A stretch of DNA of 12,138 bases from Nocardioides sp. (GTDB lineage Bacteria; Actinomycetota; Actinomycetes; Propionibacteriales; Nocardioidaceae): contig JAJPEO010000049.1 of the NCBI GenBank assembly GCA_021166815.1, forward strand, positions 1 through 12,138, read 5' to 3'. A program made the translations under genes and the position numbers. This document shows positions 7,556-12,138 of the stretch, piece after piece; position 1 is the stretch's first letter, and every line of letters begins with the position of its first letter. The notes under the pieces are model-generated. The model saw nothing but the letters and a program-made list of their open reading frames with translations. It had not been told where the DNA came from and ran no database searches.

Positions 7556-8344
7556 TCAGACGATGGCGCTGAGTCCGCCGTCGACGACCAGGGAGCCCCC
7601 GGTCATGTACGACGACGCCGGCGAGGCCAGGAAGAGCAGCGCCGCATCGAACTCCTCCTGTTCGCCGAAGCGGCCGAGGATGCTGTGGTCGGCCACCATC
7701 CCACGCAGCAGCTCCGCGCCCTCGGACGCCGTCATCTCGCTGGCGAAGTAGCCCGGGCAGAGCGCGTTCACCCGGATCCCGCGCCGGGCCGACCACTGCT
7801 GGGCCAGGTCGCGGGTCAGGCCGAGGACCCCCGCCTTGCTGGCCGCGTAGTGCGCCTGCGGGAAGCGGGAGGCCACCAGGGCCAGGACGCTGGCGACGTT
7901 GACGATCGACGACCCCCGGGGCATGTGCGGAGCGCAGGCGCGGGCCATCCAGTACGTGCCGTTGAGGTTCACGTCGATGACGGTGCCGAAGACGTCCGGG
8001 TCCTCGCGCAGCGCGGCGCCGGCGGGACCCAGCCCGGCGTTGTTCACCAGCACGTCGATGCGTCCGAACTCCGCGGCGGCGGCCGCCGCCAGGTCGTCGC
8101 ACTCCTCCGGTCGGGACACGTCCGTGCGGTGGGTGAGCACCGTGGAGCCGCTCCGGCGCAGCTCGTCGGCCACGGCGGAGAGCCGGTCCTCCCGCCGGGC
8201 GGCCAGGACGAGCGTGGCCCCGACGGCGGCGGTGGCGCGGGCGAAGCCGAGACCGAGGCCGGAGCTGGCCCCGGTGACGACGACCACCTTGTGGTCGAGC
8301 CGGAAGCGGTCGAGCGGGCTCGTGGTGGCCGGGCTCGTGGTCAT
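7556..8344 (-). CDS. Short-chain dehydrogenase/reductase (SDR)
   Basis: 262-residue classical SDR. It has the cofactor-binding TGASSGLG (24-31), a DV pair at 75-76, NNAG (101-104) and the catalytic tetrad Asn126, Ser152, Tyr166 and Lys170 (YAASK). The C-terminus FLASPASSYMTGGSLVVDGG is the usual tetramer-forming end. The second strand ends AARRED, where basic residues after the strand favour NADP(H) over NAD(H), a moderate inference. It is the last gene of a three-gene operon with an acyl-CoA dehydrogenase and an APH-type kinase. In that setting a role like LvaD (4-keto/4-hydroxyacyl-CoA interconversion) or another beta- or gamma-hydroxyacyl oxidoreductase is plausible. A general ketoreductase cannot be excluded. 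Its ATG is 16 bases after the upstream stop. Confidence 0.93.
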   Translation of the reverse strand: MTTSPATTSPLDRFRLDHKVVVVTGASSGLGLGFARATAAVGATLVLAARREDRLSAVADELRRSGSTVLTHRTDVSRPEECDDLAAAAAAEFGRIDVLVNNAGLGPAGAALREDPDVFGTVIDVNLNGTYWMARACAPHMPRGSSIVNVASVLALVASRFPQAHYAASKAGVLGLTRDLAQQWSARRGIRVNALCPGYFASEMTASEGAELLRGMVADHSILGRFGEQEEFDAALLFLASPASSYMTGGSLVVDGGLSAIV

Positions 8345-8360
8345 GGGTGCCTGCTCTCTG

Positions 8361-9566
8361 TCAGCCGACGTACGGTGGGATGCGCTTGAGCTCCTGGCGG
8401 GCGATCGTGCGCCGGTGGACGGCGTCCGGGCCGTCGACGATGCGCAGCACCCGGGCCCAGGCGTAGAAGCCGGCCAGCACGGTGTCGTCGGACACGCCCA
8501 TCGCGCCGAAGACCTCGATGGCGCGATCGATCACCGCTACCGCGACCGCCGGTGCCGAGACCTTGATCTCGGAGATCTCCGACTTCGCGGCCTTGGCGCC
8601 GTGCTGGTCGATCAGCCAGGCGGCGTTGTAGACCAGCAGGCGCGCCTGGTCGATCTCGATGCGGGAGTCGGCGATCAGGTCCTGCACGTTGCCGTACTCG
8701 GAGAGGTGCCGCGCGAACGCGACCCGGGACTTGGCCCGGTCGACCATCAGCGCCAGGGCCCGCTCGGCCATGCCGATGGCGCGCATGGCGTGGTGGATGC
8801 GCCCGGGACCCAGGCGGGCCTGGGCGATCTTGAAGCCGTCGCCCTCGCCGGCCAGCAGGTTGCCGACCGGGACCCGCACGTCGTGGAAGACGATCTCGGA
8901 GTGCCCGTGCTGGTCCTGGTAGCCGAAGACCGGGAGGTGGCGCTCGATGCTGACGCCCGGGGTGTCCCGGGGGACCAGGATCATCGACTGCTGCCGGTGG
9001 GTCGCGGCGTCGGGGTCGGTCTTGCCCATCACGATGAAGATCTCGCACCGCTGGTCGGCGACCCCGGTGATCCACCACTTGCGGCCGTTGATGACGTACT
9101 CGTCCCCGTCGCGGGCGATCGTCGTGGTGATGTTCGTGGCGTCGGAGGAGGCCACGTCGGGCTCGGTCATGGCGAAGGCCGAGCGGATCCGGCCGTCGAG
9201 GAGTGGCTCCAGCCAGCGGTCGCGCTGCTCCGGCGTCGCGAACAGCTCCAGCGTCTCCATGTTCCCCGTGTCGGGTGCCTGGCAGTTGATCGCCTCCGGT
9301 GCGATCACCGGCGACCAACCGGAGATCTCGGCGACCGGCGCGTACTCCAGGTTCGACAGGCCCGACAGCTGGGGCAGGAAGAGGTTCCAGAGGCCGCGGC
9401 GCCTCGCCTCGGCCTTGAGGTCCTCGATGACCGGAGGCGTGGCGTGCTCGCCGTGCTCGGCGAGGTACGCCGCCCACACGGGCTCGGCCGGGAACACCTG
9501 CTCACGCATGAACTCCCACATGCTGTCGCAGGCCTCCTGGGCCTTGGGGGAGAGGGCGAAGTCCAT
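8361..9566 (-). CDS. Acyl-CoA dehydrogenase, ACAD10/ACAD11-like
   Basis: 401-residue flavoprotein covering all three acyl-CoA dehydrogenase domains. Residues 131-145 (FAMTEPDVASSDATN) and KWWITG (163-168) are the FAD/substrate middle-domain signatures. The C-terminal helical domain ends with IVDGPDAVHRRTIARQELKR. In medium-chain acyl-CoA dehydrogenase the catalytic Glu sits in YEGT near this point; here the matching residue is Asp378. The WNLFLP, DGPDAVH and HRRTIAR segments resemble the ACAD10/11 group, whose members act with an APH-like kinase domain to eliminate phosphate from 4-phosphoacyl-CoA and shift the hydroxyl to C3. The kinase is encoded immediately upstream, nine bases away, which supports this over plain beta-oxidation. 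AAGGAGA (9571-9577, complement) is a strong ribosome site for the ATG at 9566. Confidence 0.93.
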   Translation of the reverse strand: MDFALSPKAQEACDSMWEFMREQVFPAEPVWAAYLAEHGEHATPPVIEDLKAEARRRGLWNLFLPQLSGLSNLEYAPVAEISGWSPVIAPEAINCQAPDTGNMETLELFATPEQRDRWLEPLLDGRIRSAFAMTEPDVASSDATNITTTIARDGDEYVINGRKWWITGVADQRCEIFIVMGKTDPDAATHRQQSMILVPRDTPGVSIERHLPVFGYQDQHGHSEIVFHDVRVPVGNLLAGEGDGFKIAQARLGPGRIHHAMRAIGMAERALALMVDRAKSRVAFARHLSEYGNVQDLIADSRIEIDQARLLVYNAAWLIDQHGAKAAKSEISEIKVSAPAVAVAVIDRAIEVFGAMGVSDDTVLAGFYAWARVLRIVDGPDAVHRRTIARQELKRIPPYVG

Positions 9567-9570
9567 CGTG

Positions 9571-9577
9571 TCTCCTT
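9571..9577 (-). promoter_or_regulatory. Ribosome binding site of the acyl-CoA dehydrogenase gene
   Basis: AAGGAGA on the minus strand overlaps the TAA stop of the kinase gene and lies four bases before the ATG at 9566. Stop and ribosome site share bases, so translation of the kinase and the dehydrogenase is probably coupled. Confidence 0.6.
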
Positions 9578-10598
9578 AGATGTGGTCGAGACCGGCCTGC
9601 GCCAGCCGGAGGATCTCGTCGTCGAGGTCGCCGAAGTCCTGGCCGCCCATCGCACCGGCCGCGGACCGCGCCGCGACGCCCTGCACGATGATGGCGAACT
9701 TGAAGTGCGCGAACGCCCGGTAGTAGCCCAGGTCGCTGAGGTCGGCCCCGGACGCTGCGGCGTACCGCTCGAGCATGCTCGCCCGGTCCGGGAAGCCGGG
9801 CAGGTGGCTGACGCCGGGGATCAGGCTCAGGTCGCCCTCGTCGGCGTCGCGCCAGAAGAGCATGAGCAGTCCGACGTCGGCGAGCGGGTCGCCGAGCGTC
9901 GACAGCTCCCAGTCCAGGACGGCGTTGATGCGGCCCGGGTCGGCGGCGTCGTACACGACGTTGTCGGTGCGGAAGTCGCCGTGCACGATCGTGCTGCGCC
10001 GCTGGACGGGCACGGCCGCGGCCAGCCGCCGGCCGAGCTCGTCGATCTCGGCGACGTCGTGGCTGCGGCTCGCCTCCCACTGGCCGGTCCAGCGCCGCAC
10101 CTGCCGCTCCATGAACCCCGCCGGGCGCCCGTAGTCGCCCAGGCCCACGGCGCCGGGGTCCACGGCGTGGAGGGCGGCCAGGGTGTCGACGAAGGCGAGC
10201 GCCATCCGGGTCCGCTCGGCCGCGGTGGTGGCGTACCCGTCCGGGAGCTCGCCGCGGATCACGTGCCCGGGCACCTTCTCCATCACGTAGCACTGGATGC
10301 CGATCAGCTCGCCGTCGTCGTAGAGCACGATCGGCGCGGCGGGGACGTCGGTGCCGGCGAGGGACCGCTGGACGCGTGCCTCGCGGCCCATGTCGTGGGC
10401 GCTGGGCAGCAGGTCTCCGGTGGGCGGGCGGCGCAGGACCAGCTCGCCGGCGGCGCTGGTCAGCGTGAAGGTGAGGTTGGACTTCCCCCCGCTGATCAGC
10501 TCCGCCCGGCTGTCCCGCCACGCCTCCTCGCCGGTGACCTCGGCCAGGCGGGGGCCGAGTCGGTCCAGGCGGACCAGGTCGCGGACGTTACCGGACAT
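9576..10598 (-). CDS. APH-fold phosphotransferase, LvaA / ACAD10-11 kinase-like
   Basis: 340-residue aminoglycoside-phosphotransferase-fold kinase. From the ATG at 10598, SGGKSN (36-41) forms the nucleotide loop. LVLRRPP (53-59) has Arg where many kinases have the ATP Lys, which is common in this subgroup. HGDFRTDN (206-213) supplies catalytic Asp208, and LDWE supplies metal-binding Asp229, followed by the STLGDPLADVG segment. This subgroup is not an antibiotic-resistance enzyme: its relatives are the kinase domain of ACAD10/11 and LvaA, which phosphorylate the 4-hydroxyl of 4-hydroxyacyl-CoAs. The following gene is the matching dehydrogenase. An in-frame GTG at 10604 is an alternative start, but GAGG at 10603-10606 (complement) is then too close to act as a ribosome site, so the ATG two codons downstream is preferred. 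It is the first gene after the divergent promoter. Confidence 0.92.
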   Translation of the reverse strand: MSGNVRDLVRLDRLGPRLAEVTGEEAWRDSRAELISGGKSNLTFTLTSAAGELVLRRPPTGDLLPSAHDMGREARVQRSLAGTDVPAAPIVLYDDGELIGIQCYVMEKVPGHVIRGELPDGYATTAAERTRMALAFVDTLAALHAVDPGAVGLGDYGRPAGFMERQVRRWTGQWEASRSHDVAEIDELGRRLAAAVPVQRRSTIVHGDFRTDNVVYDAADPGRINAVLDWELSTLGDPLADVGLLMLFWRDADEGDLSLIPGVSHLPGFPDRASMLERYAAASGADLSDLGYYRAFAHFKFAIIVQGVAARSAAGAMGGQDFGDLDDEILRLAQAGLDHI

Positions 10599-10615
10599 GT
10601 GCACCTCGTCTACCG

Positions 10616-10654
10616 GCTGAACAGTACCGAGTGATCGTACGGAGTCTGTTCAGC
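10616..10654. repeat. Wide inverted repeat, candidate operator
   Basis: Perfect 9-base arms GCTGAACAG (10616-10624) and CTGTTCAGC (10646-10654) have centres 30 bases apart, close to three helical turns. One arm lies in the spacer of the minus-strand promoter and the other just past its predicted start site, so binding at both would bracket the promoter. A third near-copy, CTGTCCAGC (10657-10665), repeats the right arm 11 bases on. Confidence 0.6.
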
Positions 10655-10663
10655 AACTGTCCA
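10634..10663 (-). promoter_or_regulatory. Promoter of the kinase-dehydrogenase-SDR operon
   Basis: On the minus strand, TGGACA (10658-10663) matches the -35 consensus TTGACA at five of six bases. It is followed after 18 bases by TACGAT (10634-10639), which fits the actinobacterial TAnnnT -10 box. The predicted transcript start near 10627 leaves a leader of about 28 bases before the ATG at 10598. Both promoter elements are covered or flanked by the TGTTC-type repeats, so a bound regulator would block RNA polymerase. Confidence 0.55.
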
Positions 10664-10665
10664 GC
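10646..10665 (+). repeat. Direct repeat spaced by one helical turn
   Basis: CTGTTCAGC (10646-10654) and CTGTCCAGC (10657-10665) differ at one base and start 11 bases apart, so they face the same side of the DNA. The second copy contains the -35 hexamer of the minus-strand operon. Same-face spacing suggests cooperative binding of protein subunits, though chance cannot be excluded for a pair this short. Confidence 0.5.
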
Positions 10666-10670
10666 GGGTC

Positions 10671-10676
10671 TAGGAT
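10671..10676 (+). promoter_or_regulatory. -10 box of a probable leaderless promoter for the regulator
   Basis: TAGGAT fits the TAnnnT consensus. A transcript would start about seven bases further, at 10683-10684, which is the GTG proposed as the regulator's start. No good -35 hexamer is seen at the normal distance (only a weak TTC-containing stretch near 10649). Leaderless transcripts are common in actinomycetes. Confidence 0.4.
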
Positions 10677-10694
10677 GTTCGGTGTGACCGAACA
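10676..10694. promoter_or_regulatory. Perfect palindrome over the regulator start codon, candidate operator
   Basis: TGTTCGGTGTGACCGAACA is a perfect dyad with 8-base arms and a 3-base centre, and the centre is the GTG at 10684. It has the size and symmetry of a TetR or XRE dimer site and shares the TGTTC core with the upstream repeats. Binding here would stop transcription of the regulator gene itself. Confidence 0.6.
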
Positions 10695-11523
10695 CGAGGT
10701 GGGGACGGCCGTCCGCCGCGCCCGGGTGGCGAAGGGCCTGTCGCTGCGGCGGCTGGCGGCGGAGCTCGGGGTGAGCCCGGCCACGCTGAGCGCGCTCGAA
10801 ACGGGGCGGGCGCCGGTCACGGTGGCCCGGCTGCAGCGGATCGCCGAGCTGGTGGGGATCCCCGTCGCCGTACTGGTGAGCGGCGACGTCGCGGCACCGG
10901 CGCCGGTCGTGGACGGGCACGAGCGGACGGACCGGGACTGGCGTCGGTTCGACGACGTCGACCTCGGCCCGGTGCTGGCGGCGTCCGTGCGGCTGTTCGT
11001 CCGGCAGGGCTTCCACGCCACCAGCATGCGCGAGCTCGCGACCGAGGCCGGGGTCAGCGTGGCCGGGATCTACCACCACTACCCGAGCAAGCAGCACATC
11101 CTGGTCGCGCTGATGGACGTCACGATGACGGAGATCCGCTGGCGGCTGCTCGACGCCCGCGCCGACGGCAGGACCCCGGTCGAGTCGCTGGCGCTGATGG
11201 TCGAGTCGCTGGCCCTCTTCCACGCGGTGCGCGGCGACCTCGCGTTCATCGGCGCCAGCGAGATGCGTGGCATGTCGGGCGACGACCTGACCCGGGTGAC
11301 GGCGCTGCGCGACGAGGTGCAGCATCTCCTCGACGAGCAGGCGGCGCTGTCGTTCCCCGGGGTGCAGGTGCGCATCGCCTGCCGGGCGATCGCGACCATG
11401 TGCACGGCGCTCCCCTCGTGGTTCCGGGTCGACGGGCCGCTGACTCCGGCGCAGGTGGCCGCGAAGTACGCGCGCCTCGCGATCCGGATGCTGGACGACC
11501 GCGTACCTGACCCGCCGCAGTGA
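10684..11523 (+). CDS. Transcriptional regulator with XRE and TetR DNA-binding domains
   Basis: 279-residue regulator (282 if started at the ATG 10675). Residues 7-65 form an XRE/Cro-type helix-turn-helix (RRLAAELGVSPATLSALETG). After a linker of ~30 residues, residues 95-142 form a TetR N-terminal domain with FVRQGFHATSMRELATEAG and GVSVAGIYHHYPSK as its helix-turn-helix. The remainder is an all-helical ligand-binding and dimerisation domain of the TetR type. The protein thus carries two DNA-reading modules per chain. It is divergent from the kinase-dehydrogenase-SDR operon and is probably a repressor of it released by an acyl-CoA or related intermediate; this is inferred from layout. The GTG start is chosen because AGG before the ATG at 10675 has no spacing and the likely -10 box overlaps that ATG. 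No other gene follows in the same unit. Confidence 0.88.
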   Translation: MTEHEVGTAVRRARVAKGLSLRRLAAELGVSPATLSALETGRAPVTVARLQRIAELVGIPVAVLVSGDVAAPAPVVDGHERTDRDWRRFDDVDLGPVLAASVRLFVRQGFHATSMRELATEAGVSVAGIYHHYPSKQHILVALMDVTMTEIRWRLLDARADGRTPVESLALMVESLALFHAVRGDLAFIGASEMRGMSGDDLTRVTALRDEVQHLLDEQAALSFPGVQVRIACRAIATMCTALPSWFRVDGPLTPAQVAAKYARLAIRMLDDRVPDPPQ

Positions 11524-11546
11524 CGCCCGGTCAGGGCGGGCGCCCG
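11524..11546 (+). terminator. GC-rich hairpin after the regulator gene
   Basis: Immediately after the stop, CGCCC (11524-11528) pairs with GGGCG (11534-11538) around a five-base loop. A competing palindrome, CGGGCGCCCG, occupies 11537-11546. There is no T-run, so this is at best a weak actinobacterial-type terminator. Confidence 0.25.
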
Positions 11547-11662
11547 GAATGCCTCTATGGCCGTGAAAGTCGGACTCTGCCCGTGCGGACCCTGGCTCGC
11601 GTGCCGGCCCGACCGCATCGCCGGTCAGTCGTCGGACCCGGCTGCTCCGGCTGAGCCGGTGG

Positions 11663-11710
11663 GTGAGTGCTGGTCGCGTGCGGCCATGCCACCCCGCATC
11701 CAGCACTCAC
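11663..11710. repeat. Strong hairpin-forming inverted repeat
   Basis: Perfect 11-base arms GTGAGTGCTGG (11663-11673) and CCAGCACTCAC (11700-11710) enclose 26 bases. Inside them, TGCGG (11679-11683) and CCGCA (11694-11698) can extend the stem after a small one-sided bulge. The ATG at 11686, the nearest in-frame start for the recombinase, lies in the loop. It could hide a start codon in mRNA, serve as a recombinase or operator site, or mark an element end. There is no T-run. Confidence 0.6.
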
Positions 11711-12138
11711 GCATCCAGTTCACCGGCACGGCCGCCTCAGCGCCCGCGCTCGGTGGCGATCCGTCGAACCTGATCGAGGTCACGGCCGCCGAGCTAACCG
11801 AAGCGATCCCGAAGTGGCAGCTCGCCCTGTGCGCCGAGAACAAGGCGCCCGGCACGATCAAGCTCTACGCCGACGGGGCCTGCCGCTACTTGGCCTGGTG
11901 CCAGCAGGCTGGCGTCACCCCGATGGCCCGGACCTCGCTGCAGACCTGGATGGTCCACCTCCTCGAGGGAGGCAACACGCCCGGAACCGTGCGGATCCGG
12001 CACCAGGCCGTCCGCCGCTTCACCCTCTGGGCCATCAGCACCGGGACCCTGCGGGCAGACCCGTTCGCCGGCCTGAAAGGCCCGGTACACAGGCAGAAGG
12101 TGGTCACGCCGCTGAGCGACGACGAGCTGCGTGCCCTG
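11686..12138 (+). CDS. Tyrosine recombinase/phage-type integrase, 3' partial
   Basis: Frame open to the window edge, 151 codons visible. From about residue 35 it shows the core-binding (SAM-like) N-terminal domain of tyrosine recombinases: a first helix EAIPKWQLAL, then APGTIKLYADGACRYLAWC, TPGTVRIRHQAVRRFTLWA and ADPFAGLKGP. It then reaches PLSDDELRAL, where the catalytic domain normally begins. The catalytic residues lie outside the window. The start is uncertain. The frame is open back to the regulator stop, with another ATG at 11557, but residues encoded upstream of 11686 (two CPC/GPW-like stretches, no known domain) do not look like an integrase, and no convincing ribosome site is seen for either ATG. 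Content is richer in Trp and Cys than in neighbouring genes, and this gene is unrelated in function to them, consistent with an inserted mobile element. Confidence 0.75.
   Translation, partial: MPPRIQHSRIQFTGTAASAPALGGDPSNLIEVTAAELTEAIPKWQLALCAENKAPGTIKLYADGACRYLAWCQQAGVTPMARTSLQTWMVHLLEGGNTPGTVRIRHQAVRRFTLWAISTGTLRADPFAGLKGPVHRQKVVTPLSDDELRAL

Noticed and set aside
7536..7557. GACGC/GCGTC stem between the convergent stops as a bidirectional terminator
   Set aside because: Only five pairs with a 12-base loop and no T-run; expected by chance in such GC-rich DNA.
9576..10598. Aminoglycoside resistance phosphotransferase
   Set aside because: The fold matches, but pairing with an ACAD10/11-like dehydrogenase and the SGGKSN/VLRRPP motifs place it with the acyl-CoA kinase-like group.
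7899..10634. 911-codon + strand open frame opposite the SDR, dehydrogenase and kinase genes
   Set aside because: Its protein is dominated by Arg, Gly, Val, Asp and Leu runs with no domain, while the opposite strand encodes three complete, motif-bearing enzymes. Long antisense frames are normal at this GC content.
11557..11685. N-terminal extension of the integrase from the ATG at 11557
   Set aside because: The frame is open, but the added residues show no integrase features and there is no ribosome site; it is more likely non-coding.
11524..11685. tRNA gene or CRISPR array near the integrase
   Set aside because: No cloverleaf-compatible arms or TTCRA loop were seen and there are no regularly spaced repeats.

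Overview
The window is uniformly very GC-rich, with G or C at nearly every third codon position, tightly packed genes, GTG starts and actinobacterial-type protein families. It most likely comes from an actinomycete chromosome (Actinomycetota). The genus cannot be named from the sequence alone. It contains twelve genes; the first and last are cut by the window edges.

Region 1 (1-7546, + strand) is one eight-gene operon that enters from the left. In order it encodes a thiosulfate-sulfurtransferase-like rhodanese (5' end missing), a RidA/YjgF-family protein, a CoxG-like SRPBCC protein with a C-terminal membrane anchor, and the FAD, [2Fe-2S] and molybdopterin subunits of a xanthine-dehydrogenase-superfamily hydroxylase. 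A metallo-beta-lactamase/rhodanese fusion of the persulfide-dioxygenase type and a TauE/SafE-type transporter complete it. Six of the seven junctions overlap by 1 or 4 bases; the seventh is a 13-base gap with a clear ribosome binding site. The set couples oxidation of an unknown substrate by a Mo enzyme with handling of sulfane sulfur and export of a sulfur oxyanion. The Mo subunit lacks the CO-dehydrogenase active-site loop. It has the AFRGFG loop of xanthine dehydrogenases, but a Tyr where those enzymes have their substrate-binding Arg, so the substrate is open.

Region 2 (7556-10598, - strand) converges on region 1 with only 9 bases between stop codons. It is a three-gene operon: a short-chain dehydrogenase, an acyl-CoA dehydrogenase and an aminoglycoside-phosphotransferase-fold kinase. 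The kinase plus dehydrogenase pair is a split version of animal ACAD10/ACAD11. With the SDR it parallels LvaA/LvaC/LvaD of bacterial levulinate/4-hydroxyacid catabolism, which suggests a role in catabolising 4-hydroxy or 4-keto acyl-CoAs.

Region 3 (10599-11523) holds a divergent control region and a + strand regulator with two DNA-binding domains, an N-terminal XRE helix-turn-helix followed by a TetR domain. The intergenic DNA carries a good promoter for the catabolic operon, a probable leaderless promoter for the regulator, and five TGTTC-type half-sites arranged as a wide dyad, a one-turn direct repeat and a compact palindrome. Autoregulation and repression of the divergent operon is the simplest reading.

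Region 4 (11524-12138) is a short non-coding stretch, a strong hairpin around a possible start codon, and the N-terminal part of a tyrosine recombinase that runs off the right edge. This probably marks the edge of an integrated element.
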